Below are positions 41,226-49,961 of a stretch of DNA of 64,000 nt, piece after piece. Source of the stretch: Vulcanimicrobiota bacterium (GTDB lineage Bacteria > Vulcanimicrobiota > Vulcanimicrobiia > Vulcanimicrobiales > Vulcanimicrobiaceae); contig PLJL01000001.1 in assembly GCA_003140215.1 (NCBI GenBank), positions 750,535-814,534 of the forward strand, written 5' to 3'. The position numbers and the translations under genes are program-made. The number at the start of each line of letters is the position of its first letter. Position 1 is the stretch's first letter. Under the pieces are notes generated by a model. That model ran no database searches and was not told the DNA's origin. It was given only the letters and a program-made list of their open reading frames with translations.

Positions 41226-41237
41226 ATTGTATACAAT
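41226..41237. promoter_or_regulatory. GntR/FCD operator, site 1
   Basis: ATTGTATACAAT is a perfect 12-bp palindrome that contains T-x-GT-xxx-AC-x-A, the pattern bound by FadR/FCD-type GntR regulators. It overlaps the -10 of the mutase operon promoter. Confidence 0.75.
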
Positions 41238-41257
41238 TTTACGGTGGGGAAGGTCAA
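41228..41257 (-). promoter_or_regulatory. promoter of the mutase operon
   Basis: On the minus strand TTGACC (41257-41252) and TATACA (41233-41228) are separated by 18 nt. The -10 region lies inside the regulator's palindrome, so binding there would repress. Confidence 0.6.
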
Positions 41258-41269
41258 CCCCTCCTGTCG

Positions 41270-41281
41270 GGTGTATACAAT
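41270..41281. promoter_or_regulatory. GntR/FCD operator, site 2
   Basis: GGTGTATACAAT repeats 10 of 12 bases of site 1, with core TGTATACA. It lies just before the regulator's ATG at 41285, over its probable -10 and start of transcription, 44 bp from site 1. This arrangement implies autoregulation plus control of the divergent operon. Confidence 0.7.
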
Positions 41282-41284
41282 CGT

Positions 41285-41953
41285 ATGGCATTGAACCTCG
41301 CCCGGGGGTTGGAGCCGCGCTCGGAAGGCCTCGTCGACGCGCTCCGCGAGGCGATCCTGACGGGACGCTACGCCCCTGGTACCCGCTTGGTCCAGGAAGA
41401 GCTGGCCGAGGCCTTCGGGATGAGCCGCATCCCGCTGCGCGAGGCGCTGCGCCGGCTCGAAGGTGAGGGCCTGGTCGTGATCACCCCCAACCGGGGCGCG
41501 ATCGTGCGGCCGCTGGCGCCCAAGGACATCGTCGACCTCTACGAGCTCAGGCTCGCACTCGAATCGCTTGCGCTCCGGCGCGCGGCGGAGCGCTTTGCGG
41601 ACCTGCGAGCCGCGACGAAGCAGCGCCATGCGCAGGCGCGCCAAGCGATCGCGGCGCGGAATCTGACGGCGCTGTTCCGGCTCGACCGCGACTTTCACGC
41701 CGACATCGCCGCGGCGTCGGACAACGCGCACCTCGTCGCCGCCCTGGGAGCGCAGTGGTCGCAGATCATGCGCGTGATGCACGCGTACTTCCAAGCCGGG
41801 GACTATCCGGTCGACACCTGGGACGATCACGAGGCGATCGCCGACGCGGTCGCCCACGGCGAGGCCGAGCTGGCCGTCGAGCGCATGAGCGCGCACCTCA
41901 CCGGAAGCCGCGATCGCATCTTGGCGACGCTGCGCGAGAGCGCCGCGCGCTAG
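41285..41953 (+). CDS. GntR family transcriptional regulator, FCD (FadR) subfamily
   Basis: A 222-residue regulator. The winged helix is at about 10-75 (EGLVDALREAILTGRYAPGT, EELAEAFGMSRIPLREALRR, VVITPNRGAIVRPL). The C-terminal FCD ligand-binding domain follows (LYELRLALESLALRRAAERF, RLDRDFHADIAAASDN, and the metal-binding His of DDHEAIADAV). FCD members bind carboxylic acids or acyl-CoA, so a substrate of the adjacent mutase operon is a likely inducer. ATG at 41285 follows operator site 2 by 3 nt, so the mRNA may be almost leaderless. Confidence 0.88.
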   Translation: MALNLARGLEPRSEGLVDALREAILTGRYAPGTRLVQEELAEAFGMSRIPLREALRRLEGEGLVVITPNRGAIVRPLAPKDIVDLYELRLALESLALRRAAERFADLRAATKQRHAQARQAIAARNLTALFRLDRDFHADIAAASDNAHLVAALGAQWSQIMRVMHAYFQAGDYPVDTWDDHEAIADAVAHGEAELAVERMSAHLTGSRDRILATLRESAAR

Positions 41954-42033
41954 GGATGTACCGGTCGGCCGAAGGAGCGGCCGAACGCCGGGTCGGAGCA
42001 GCAGCGGCACGGCAGACTCTCGGAGGTGAAGCT

Positions 42034-43296
42034 ATGTTCGGCTGCAGCGAGCACTGGATCGGGAAGCGTTTCTCCCACGCGTTGACCGGATTCTTGAGCG
42101 ACGAGAAGCGCCGGCGCGAGCTGCGCGCGCACGACGCGGTCGACGGCGCCGAGGTCGAGGAGCGCTACGAAGGCTGGCGCGTGTCGCGCGCCGGCGCCCT
42201 GAGAATCGGCGGCGCCGCCGCTGCGTTCGCACTGGCCGACACGGTGCTGCCCGACACGACGTCGGCGGCCCCGACCGCCGGTAACTCCTCGTACGACTGG
42301 ACGTCGACGGTAAAGCCGGTCGCGCTCGGGCGCACGCACGTCGTGCCGTCGAACAACGACACGGTCGTTCAAGGCCTCTTCGATCCCGCCAAGGCGCCGA
42401 TCCTCAGCGTCGATTCCGGCGACGTCGTCGTGTACGAGAACACCTGGACCCATTTCCTCAACAAGCTTCAACCCGGCGTGCCCGCCGACGAGCTCGCGAA
42501 CATGCGCCGGAACAGTCCGGGGCGCGGCGTGCACAGCATCATCGGACCGATCGCGGTCAAAGGCGCTATGCCCGGCGACACGGTGCAGATCCGGTTCCTG
42601 CGCCTCGAGACCGTCGGTTTCGGCGCGAACTTCCACAACCCGGGCGCGACGATCAAGACGGGGACATTGCCGGACGAGTTTCCCGACGGTCACGTCCACT
42701 ATTTCAAGCTCGATCCCGCGCAGCAGTACGTCGCCTTCAACGATCGCATTCGCCTCGAGCTCAAGCCGTTTCAGGGAACGATCGGCATCGCCGCGGAGGG
42801 CGACAAGGCGGTCAGCTCGGTCGCGCCCGGCAAGCACGCCGGCAACATCGACCTCAAAGACTTGACCGCGGGCTCGTCGCTGTTCGTGCCGGTGATCCAT
42901 CCCGGTGCGTTGATCTTCACCGGCGACTCGCACGCGCTGCAAGGCGACGGCGAGGTGAACCTCACCGCGATCGAGACGGCGATGAAAGAAGTCCGGATGC
43001 AGGTGATCCTGCACAAGAACGTGGCCCCGAAGTGGCCGTTCGCCGAAACCGCGACGCACTGGATCGCGCTGGGACTCGATCCGTCGGTGAACGACGCGTT
43101 ACGCGTGGCGTTGCGCAACACTATCGACTTCCTGCACGACAAGGCCGGGCTCAGCCGGGACGACGCCTACGGGCTGGCCTCGATCGGCGTCGACTTCCGC
43201 ATCACCCAGATGGTCGACGTGCAAAACGGCGTCCACGCGATGATCCCCAAGTCGATCTTCACGCCGGACTACCGCAAGAGCATCGCCATCGTCTAA
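42034..43296 (+). CDS. acetamidase/formamidase family protein
   Basis: A 420-residue FmdA/AmdA family protein: TVVQGLFDPAKAPILSVDSG, VHSIIGPIAVKGAMPGDTVQ, FSVPVIHPGALIFTGDSHAL-like (FVPVIHPGALIFTGDSHALQ) and GDGEVNLTAIETAM are typical. The family hydrolyses short amides to acid and ammonia. An extra 65 residues at the N-terminus include a hydrophobic segment (about 51-70, after SRAGALRIGG), so the enzyme may be exported or anchored. A strong GGAGGTGA site precedes ATG 42034. It lies in the same direction as the FCD regulator gene and may belong to its regulon. Substrate unknown. Confidence 0.8.
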   Translation: MFGCSEHWIGKRFSHALTGFLSDEKRRRELRAHDAVDGAEVEERYEGWRVSRAGALRIGGAAAAFALADTVLPDTTSAAPTAGNSSYDWTSTVKPVALGRTHVVPSNNDTVVQGLFDPAKAPILSVDSGDVVVYENTWTHFLNKLQPGVPADELANMRRNSPGRGVHSIIGPIAVKGAMPGDTVQIRFLRLETVGFGANFHNPGATIKTGTLPDEFPDGHVHYFKLDPAQQYVAFNDRIRLELKPFQGTIGIAAEGDKAVSSVAPGKHAGNIDLKDLTAGSSLFVPVIHPGALIFTGDSHALQGDGEVNLTAIETAMKEVRMQVILHKNVAPKWPFAETATHWIALGLDPSVNDALRVALRNTIDFLHDKAGLSRDDAYGLASIGVDFRITQMVDVQNGVHAMIPKSIFTPDYRKSIAIV

Positions 43297-46200
43297 TTCG
43301 CGCTGGTGTAGGCGGGTTCGGGGACTCCCCCGAGGCGGCCCGGCAGCACGGCGCGCGCGTGCGCTCCGCCGCCCGGAACGCGTGTCACCGCGAACTCTTC
43401 GGCGATCGTCGCGACGATGAACAAGCCGCGCCCGTTCTCGGAGAGCGCGTCGGCGGGCAAGCGCGCGTTGTGCTGAAAGCCTTCGCCGGAATCGACCACG
43501 TGGAGGACGCCGAACTCGCCGCTGAGATCGAGCGCGACGTCCACGGGGCCGGGGGCGTACCGTTTCACGTTGCCGATCAGCTCGGCGAAGATGAGCTCGG
43601 CGATCGTGCGCTCGAGCTCGGCGACGCCGCGCCGTTCCAGTACCTCGACCATCGCGGTGCGCGCCTGCGTCGCCGCAGCGCGGTCGTTGACATCGAACGT
43701 CCAGCGCTGCGCACCGCGCTCGCCACCAAGCGCAAACAGTGAATCGCGAAAGGCGACGACGAGCAGCGCCACGTCGTCGCTGGCCACGATGTCGCCCAGG
43801 ACGGCCTGATGGATCGCGCGTGCCGGTGCCGTTTCGACGTCGGCCCCACGCAGCGCCAGCGCGACCGCCGCCTCGCCGGCGATCACGTCGCGACCGGCCT
43901 CGATCAAACCGTCGGTGTAGAGCAGCAGTACGCTGCCCGGGGTCAGCACGAGCTGGCGCGTCACGTCGCCGCCGCGCTCGCGCAGGCCGAGCGGCAGACC
44001 GCCGGCCGGGAGTTGGCGCACGCTTCCATCCGCGCGTCGCTCCAAGGGCGGCGGATGGCCGGCCCCCGCGGTCATCAGCGTCGCCCACACCGGATCGAGC
44101 ACCCCGACCCAGGCGGTCACGAATCGTTCGGGTGCCTGCCAGCGCAGCACGCGATCGGCGGCGTCGAGCATCACCGAGGGATCGGGGTTGATCGCGGCGG
44201 CGCCGCGCAGGCTCTGGCGAATCCCCGCCATCGTCGCGGCCGCGTCGAGCCCGCTGCCCGCCACGTCGCCGATGGTCAGCACGATTCGGCCGTCGGCGAC
44301 GCGAAACGCATCGTACCAGTCGCCGCCGATGAGCGCCTCGCTGCGGCTGGGCTCGTAGAGCGCGTCGAACGAGATCCCGGCGACGCGCGGCAGGTCCATC
44401 GTGAGCGCGGCGGCTTGGAACGTCCATGCGACCCGCCGCTCGCGTTCGTACGCTTCGGCGTTTCCGATCGCCGGCGACAAGCGGCGCGCGACCTCGACGA
44501 AGAACGGCAGATCGGCCTGAGAGTAGTGGCGCTCCGAGGTGCGGTCGTACATGATCGCGATCGTGCCACGCACTGCACCGCCAAAGGCGATTGGAACGAT
44601 CGCCGCCGACGTCACGCCGAGCGCGCCGATCGCTTCGCGGTACGGTCCCGTCACTGCACCGATACCGCCCTGCGGGACGTGCTCGTAGATCACGGGCTGC
44701 TTCGTGCGCACGACCGCGGGCGAGCCGCCGTGCGCTTCGGCGGCGAGGTAGCGCAGGTCGAGCAGGCGGCGCGTCCGCGCGTCCAGAGTGGGATCGCGAT
44801 GATGGGACGCCGCGAGGAAAAGCGCGTCGTCCTGGTCGATCAAGTTCACCACCGCCCAGTCCGCGAATGACGGCACGAGCAGGCGCGTCGCGATGTCGAG
44901 CGTTTCGCGCAGGTAGAGCGTTTCGGCCAACTCCTCGCCGAGCCGCGCGTAGAACGCCTCGCGCTCCGCGATGGTGCGGTGCGCTTCGGCCGCCGCGCGT
45001 GCTTCCTGGTACAGCTGCGCATTTTCGAGCGCCGCACCGACGCGCCGCGCCAGTTCCTCGGCGGTCACCAGCTCGAAATCACCGTAGCTCTGCGAGGCGT
45101 GCGCGCGGCAGAACGAGAGCACGCCGTAGCGCCGTCCGCGTGATGTGATGAGCACTGTGATCAGCGATGACAGCCCTTCGCCGCGCATCCGCTCGAAGTG
45201 GGCATCGTCCATCGCCGCACGCCGCCACCATGACGCGTCGATGCGCGGCACCAACACGCTCTCGCCGCTGCGCCACGCGGTCGAGACCGGGCGGATCGGG
45301 TGCTCCGCCGGCGCTGCTTCCCCCAGCGAACGTTGGAGCCGCTCTCGGCCGCTGGGGTCGCGGTGGTCGACCGCGGCACGCCGCAGCTGCCCGTCCTCGG
45401 CGGCGAGATCGAAGAATACGTAGTCGGCGAACGACTCGACCGCGGCCCGCGCGACGGCGCGCACGATCGCCTCTGGGTCGAGCTCGACGCCGAAGAGCTC
45501 GTCGGCGCGGGCCAAGAACGCGTCGCGCGTGGCGGCGCCGTGCAGGTCGTCGACGTCGGTACAGGTGCCGAACCAGCGCGTCAGCGCGCCGGTCTCAGGA
45601 TCGCGCAGCGCGCTCGCGCGTACGATGAACCAGCGATAGGCGCCGTCGGCGCGCAACAGCCGCGTTTCGGCTTCGTACGGATCGCCGCTCGCGATCGAAC
45701 TCCGCCATGCGCCGAACATCGCTGCCAAGTCGTCGGAGTGGACGAGCGCGCGCAACGACCACGCGGCCGGATCGCGTTCGATCCCCGTGTAGTCGTACAC
45801 GTGCGCGTTGAGATACTCCATGCTGCCGTCGGGGAGCGCAGTGAACACCATCTGCGGGATCGCCTCGGCGATGGCGCGGAACTGCACCTCGACGCGCTTC
45901 TGCGCATCGATGTCGGTGCACGTGCCGTACCAGTGCACGATGCGACCGCTCCCGTCGCGCAGCGGCGTCGCGCGGGCGAGAAACCAGCGATACGCGCCGC
46001 CGCGGCCGCGCAGGCGAAACTCGATGTCGTAGGGCGCCTCTTCGCGCACGGTCGCTCGCCACGCTGCGGTCGCGGCCACGGCATCGTCGGCGTGGATCGC
46101 GCCGGTCCATCGGTCGCCCAGCGACGCTTCGGGGGTGAGCCCGCTGTAGTCGTGCCAGAACCCGTTGAAGTAGTCGTGCAAGCCGTCCGCCGTCGTGCGC

Positions 46201-46310
46201 CAGACGATCTGCGGCAACGTTTCGAGAAACGCGCGCAGGTCGGCGTCGAGAATCGAGGCGCCGCTCGCCTGCGCAGCGGCGGCGGACTGGGGCGGGGGAA
46301 GACCGCTCAA
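43293..46310 (-). CDS. PAS-PAS-GAF-GAF-PP2C-HATPase signalling protein
   Basis: A cytoplasmic multi-domain sensor of about 1005 residues. PAS 1 lies at about 20-140 (FLETLPQIVWRTTADGLHDY, RWFLARATPLRDGSGRI), PAS 2 at 145-265 and two GAF domains at about 275-430 and 470-620. A PP2C/SpoIIE phosphatase follows at about 640-850 (IGGDWYDAFRV, LTIGDVAGSGLDAAATMAG, LYTDGLIEAGRD). The last domain is an anti-sigma-type HATPase (FAELIGNVKRYAPGPVDVAL; GRGLFIVATI). One protein thus holds both the phosphatase and kinase-like anti-sigma ends of a partner-switch. The start is probably TTG at 46310, overlapping the selB stop as TTGA. Confidence 0.85.
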   Translation of the reverse strand: MSGLPPPQSAAAAQASGASILDADLRAFLETLPQIVWRTTADGLHDYFNGFWHDYSGLTPEASLGDRWTGAIHADDAVAATAAWRATVREEAPYDIEFRLRGRGGAYRWFLARATPLRDGSGRIVHWYGTCTDIDAQKRVEVQFRAIAEAIPQMVFTALPDGSMEYLNAHVYDYTGIERDPAAWSLRALVHSDDLAAMFGAWRSSIASGDPYEAETRLLRADGAYRWFIVRASALRDPETGALTRWFGTCTDVDDLHGAATRDAFLARADELFGVELDPEAIVRAVARAAVESFADYVFFDLAAEDGQLRRAAVDHRDPSGRERLQRSLGEAAPAEHPIRPVSTAWRSGESVLVPRIDASWWRRAAMDDAHFERMRGEGLSSLITVLITSRGRRYGVLSFCRAHASQSYGDFELVTAEELARRVGAALENAQLYQEARAAAEAHRTIAEREAFYARLGEELAETLYLRETLDIATRLLVPSFADWAVVNLIDQDDALFLAASHHRDPTLDARTRRLLDLRYLAAEAHGGSPAVVRTKQPVIYEHVPQGGIGAVTGPYREAIGALGVTSAAIVPIAFGGAVRGTIAIMYDRTSERHYSQADLPFFVEVARRLSPAIGNAEAYERERRVAWTFQAAALTMDLPRVAGISFDALYEPSRSEALIGGDWYDAFRVADGRIVLTIGDVAGSGLDAAATMAGIRQSLRGAAAINPDPSVMLDAADRVLRWQAPERFVTAWVGVLDPVWATLMTAGAGHPPPLERRADGSVRQLPAGGLPLGLRERGGDVTRQLVLTPGSVLLLYTDGLIEAGRDVIAGEAAVALALRGADVETAPARAIHQAVLGDIVASDDVALLVVAFRDSLFALGGERGAQRWTFDVNDRAAATQARTAMVEVLERRGVAELERTIAELIFAELIGNVKRYAPGPVDVALDLSGEFGVLHVVDSGEGFQHNARLPADALSENGRGLFIVATIAEEFAVTRVPGGGAHARAVLPGRLGGVPEPAYTSAN

Positions 46311-48169
46311 CGCAGGCCGCTTTGCCGCAACGCGCGCACGTCCCCGTCGCGGACCGTCACACCGGTGGCGTCGAACCACTCCATGAGCGGCACGGCGTAC
46401 TTACGCGTGGTTCCGACCGCGTCGCGGAATCGGGACATCGTGATGGGCCCGGTGCTGCGCACGGCGGCCTCGAGGCGCTTGCGAATCTCGGCGATCTGGA
46501 CGCCCCGATACACGTCGCCCCCGACCTTGACCAGCGCACCGGTCGCTAGGAGCGTATCGAATGCCTGCGCGATCCCCGGGATCCGGGCTCGGCGCAGCTC
46601 GCCGACGACGTCGTCGAGCGGCACGGGGACGAGCGGTTGCGCGGCGTCGGCGACGACCACGCGCTCGAAGAACGCACGCTGTTCTTCGCTGAGGCGCGGC
46701 CGATGGCTCACGGTCGCGAAATAGCCCGCCCGCGCCGCCAGCCGCCCGTCCTCGGCCTCAGCGGCCAGAAAGCGCACCAGAAAACCTTCGTCGAGGCTGA
46801 GCTCGCGCGCCAGCGCGAGAGAGGTGGTTCCGAGCATCCACGCCGATTCCGATTCACGCCGCAGCAGCGACGCGCCGATGCGCTCGGCCAGCGCGTCGGC
46901 CGCCGCGCCGTCGAGGTAACCGGCCGGCTTTTGCAGCCGCCGCGCCGAGCCGCTCGCGACGAGCTCGGCCAGAATCTCGACGGCCCGCTCTTCGCGCACG
47001 TTCGCGCGTGCGCCGAGCTCGGCGGCGGTACGCGGGCTCAGCCCAGCCGCGGCGAGCACGCTCGCGACCGCCTCGACGTCGGGCGCGACCGCATCGAACG
47101 ACGCCACCGCACCGGCGCCGACGGTCCCGCCGCCGAGCAGCGTCTTGGGTGAGACCGAGCGCACCACGAAGGCCTCGCCGGGATAGGTCGTCGTCGCGCG
47201 GCGCAGATGCAGCGTCGCCCCGGCCGGTGTCGCCGCCGGCGGTGGTGCGGCATCGTCGAACACCAGCGTGCCCAGAATCTCGGCCGCGCCGAGATACGCC
47301 CGCACCGGCGTGCGCCGGTGCAGGATTCGCTCCGCACCGGGTAGCGCGCGAAAGCGCACCGACAGCGCCGCATTCGGGGCGAACGTGTCGTCGCCGAGCA
47401 CCGCGCCGCGCCGCAGCTCACCGACCTCGACGCCGGGCAGGTTCACCGCGACGCGGGCACCGGCGCCGACGGCGTCGCGCGGGGATCCGAAGACGTGCAG
47501 GGCGCGCACCCGTACGGCGCGGCCGGGCGGCTCGAGCCGCAGCGTCTCACCGACGCGCAGCGTCCCCTGCATCAGCGTTCCGGTAACGATCGTGCCGTGG
47601 CCGGGCAAGGCGAAGACGCGGTCGACCGGCAGAAACACCGGAGCGCCGGCCGGGCGTGGCGGCAACGCGGCGAGCGTCGCGTGGATCGTGGCGCGCAACG
47701 CGTCGATCCCGTCGCCGCTCAGGGTGGAGACCGCGATCGCCGGCGCGCCCTGCGCGACGGTTCCGTCGATCGCCGCACGCACCTCGCGCTCGACCTCGGC
47801 CAGGGCGGCATCGTCGACGAGATCGCGCTTGGTCAAGACCACGATCGCCCGCCGCACGTTGAGAAAGTCCACGATCGCGAGGTGCTCGAGCGTTTGGGGA
47901 CGGACGCCTTCGTTGGCGGCGACGACCAGGAGCAGCACGTCCATCCCCGCCGCGCCGGCGAGCATGTTGTGCAGGAAGCGCTCGTGTCCGGGGACGTCGA
48001 CGATCCCGGCTTCGACCCCGTCGTCGAAGCGCAAATGCGCGAACCCGAGGTCGAGCGTCATCCCGCGCAGCTGCTCTTCAATCCAGCGGTCGGGATCGGT
48101 TCCGGTCAGCGCGCGCACCAGCGACGATTTCCCATGATCGACGTGACCCGCCGTGCCGACGACGTGCAC
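46307..48169 (-). CDS. selB: selenocysteine-specific elongation factor SelB
   Basis: A 620-residue SelB: GTPase domain with GTAGHVDHGKSSLVRALTGT, GMTLDLGFAHL, DVPGHERFLHNML and VLTKRDLVDD; EF-Tu-like domains; then winged-helix repeats at the C-terminus that bind SECIS RNA (GPITMSRFRDAVGTTRKYAV near the end). It delivers Sec-tRNA to UGA codons. GTG at 48169 lies 7 nt after the selA stop, so the two are co-transcribed. Confidence 0.95.
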   Translation of the reverse strand: MHVVGTAGHVDHGKSSLVRALTGTDPDRWIEEQLRGMTLDLGFAHLRFDDGVEAGIVDVPGHERFLHNMLAGAAGMDVLLLVVAANEGVRPQTLEHLAIVDFLNVRRAIVVLTKRDLVDDAALAEVEREVRAAIDGTVAQGAPAIAVSTLSGDGIDALRATIHATLAALPPRPAGAPVFLPVDRVFALPGHGTIVTGTLMQGTLRVGETLRLEPPGRAVRVRALHVFGSPRDAVGAGARVAVNLPGVEVGELRRGAVLGDDTFAPNAALSVRFRALPGAERILHRRTPVRAYLGAAEILGTLVFDDAAPPPAATPAGATLHLRRATTTYPGEAFVVRSVSPKTLLGGGTVGAGAVASFDAVAPDVEAVASVLAAAGLSPRTAAELGARANVREERAVEILAELVASGSARRLQKPAGYLDGAAADALAERIGASLLRRESESAWMLGTTSLALARELSLDEGFLVRFLAAEAEDGRLAARAGYFATVSHRPRLSEEQRAFFERVVVADAAQPLVPVPLDDVVGELRRARIPGIAQAFDTLLATGALVKVGGDVYRGVQIAEIRKRLEAAVRSTGPITMSRFRDAVGTTRKYAVPLMEWFDATGVTVRDGDVRALRQSGLR

Positions 48170-48176
48170 GTCGGAG

Positions 48177-49541
48177 TTAGGGCGCCGCGGCCCGGAGCGC
48201 CGCCGCCACGTCCCCGTCGCGTTGCGACGGGATCGCGCGCAAGTCGATCAGCACGCGGTCGCCTGCGACGCGCGCCACCACGGGCGGCGCGCCGCCACGC
48301 AGTCGCGCCGCGGCCGCGTTTGCGTCGGCGCGCGCCGGGCGCCAAGCCACGGCAACCGATTTCAGCGGCGCAAGCGGCAGCGCACCACCGCCCACGTAGC
48401 CTGCCACGTCGTCGATGCGCAGGTCGAGACCCTCCAACTGCGCACACAGCGCCGCGGCGCGCAGGCGCAGCTCGTCGAGCGGCGTCGCGAGCATTCGGTA
48501 GAACGGGATGCGCTCGCGGCCGGCGGGATCGAGGTGCAGGCGCAGTGTCGCGGCGAGCGCGGCGATTGTCGGAGCGCCGATCCGTAACGCGCGCAACAGC
48601 GGGTTGGCGCGCAGGCGCTTGACGAGCGCGGTGCGGCCGACGATGATGCCGGCCTGAGGACCGCCCAGCAGCTTGTCGCCCGAGAAAGCGATCAGGTCGA
48701 TGCCGTCCGCCACGGCGTCCTGCACGGTGCGCTCGCGCGGCAAACCGTAGGCGCGCAGATCGACGAGCGCGCCGCTCCCAAGATCTTCGACCACCGGGAG
48801 CCCGGCGCGGCGGCCGAGCGCGACGAGCTCCGCGCCCGACACCTCCGAGACGAAGCCCTCGATGCGATAATTGGACGGGTGCGCGCGCAACAGCAGCGCG
48901 GTGCTCGGGCCCAGCGCGCGCTCGTAGTCGCCGATTCGAACCTTGTTGGTTGCGCCGACCTCGACCAGGCGCGACCCGCTGCGTGCCAAGACCTCCGGCA
49001 AGCGGAACCCGCCGCCGATCTCGACGAGCTGATTGCGTGCGACGATCACCTCACGCGCCGAGCCGTCGGGGGCGCGCGCGAACGTATCGAGCACCAGCAG
49101 GACCGCAGCCGCGCAGTTGTTGACGACGAGGCCGTCCTCGGCGCCGGTTGCGGCGCGCAGCAGCGCCCCCAACCGATCGTAGCGCGAGCCCCGCGAACCG
49201 GCGTCGAGATCGTACTCCAGATTGGAGGCACCGGCGGTCGCGTCCCCGATCGCGTCGAGCGCCTCGCGGGCCAGCGGCGCGCGGCCGAGGTTGGTGTGGA
49301 GCAGGATGCCCGTGCCGTTGAGGACCTCCCCGAGCCCGCGCCGGGCCTCCGCGGAGGCGCGCGCCAGGACGTCCTCGACGACGGCGCCGGCCGGCGGCGT
49401 CGGCTCCTCGGCTCGGGCGGCGTCGAGCGCTGCGTCGACGTGGCGCTTCACGGTCGATGCGCCCAAAAGCGCGACGAACCGCACAACGCGCGGTTCGTCG
49501 AGGATGCGGTGGACGGCCGGCAGGCCGCGCAGATCAGGCAG
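48177..49541 (-). CDS. selA: L-seryl-tRNA(Sec) selenium transferase
   Basis: A PLP enzyme converting Ser-tRNA(Sec) to Sec-tRNA(Sec): GRGLGEVLNGTGILLHTNLG-type region, GLVVNNCAAAVLLVLDTFAR, FRLPEVLARSGSRLVEVGAT and the PLP lysine in IDLIAFSGDKLLGGPQAGII. The first standard start (GTG at 49484) would remove the conserved LPDLRGLPAVHRILDEPRVV segment, which is encoded in frame just upstream. The only candidate start is CTG at 49541, 3 nt after the trxA stop TGA and in the same frame as trxA. With it the protein is 454 residues, normal for SelA. Confidence 0.92.
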   Translation of the reverse strand: MPDLRGLPAVHRILDEPRVVRFVALLGASTVKRHVDAALDAARAEEPTPPAGAVVEDVLARASAEARRGLGEVLNGTGILLHTNLGRAPLAREALDAIGDATAGASNLEYDLDAGSRGSRYDRLGALLRAATGAEDGLVVNNCAAAVLLVLDTFARAPDGSAREVIVARNQLVEIGGGFRLPEVLARSGSRLVEVGATNKVRIGDYERALGPSTALLLRAHPSNYRIEGFVSEVSGAELVALGRRAGLPVVEDLGSGALVDLRAYGLPRERTVQDAVADGIDLIAFSGDKLLGGPQAGIIVGRTALVKRLRANPLLRALRIGAPTIAALAATLRLHLDPAGRERIPFYRMLATPLDELRLRAAALCAQLEGLDLRIDDVAGYVGGGALPLAPLKSVAVAWRPARADANAAAARLRGGAPPVVARVAGDRVLIDLRAIPSQRDGDVAAALRAAAP

Positions 49542-49544
49542 CGA

Positions 49545-49877
49545 TCACGCCGCGGCCAGATGCTTGTCGAGCATCTGACGGATGTGCTGCTCGGGGACGA
49601 AGCCGACGATGCGGTCGACGGCTTGCCCGCCCTTGAACAGGATCAAGCACGGGATCCCCGAGATGCCGTAGGTCCCCGAGACGCTGGGGTTCTCGTCGGT
49701 GTTCAGCTTGACGAAGCTGACCCGGTCGCCCATTTGGCCGGCGACCTTCTCCACGACCGGTGAGAGCATCCGGCACGGGCCGCACCAGGGGGCCCAGAAG
49801 TCGACCAGGACGGGCTTGTCGGATCCGAGCACCAGGGTCGGAAAGGTGCTCTCGCTGACGTCGGGCAGTGCGCTCAT
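49545..49877 (-). CDS. trxA: thioredoxin
   Basis: A 110-residue thioredoxin with the classic VLVDFWAPWCGPCRMLSPVV active site, KLNTDENPSVSGTYGISGIP (cis-Pro) and ILFKGGQAVDRIVG. It reduces protein disulphides in the cytoplasm. ATG at 49877 gives the usual length. The downstream selA frame continues in phase after its TGA stop. Confidence 0.95.
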   Translation of the reverse strand: MSALPDVSESTFPTLVLGSDKPVLVDFWAPWCGPCRMLSPVVEKVAGQMGDRVSFVKLNTDENPSVSGTYGISGIPCLILFKGGQAVDRIVGFVPEQHIRQMLDKHLAAA

Positions 49878-49961
49878 AGCTGTGGGTTTCGTACCTCCGA
49901 CTACTCCGACCCCGGCGCCCGAGCGACGGTTTCGGCGCCGGCCGCGTCGAACGGTCCGGGC

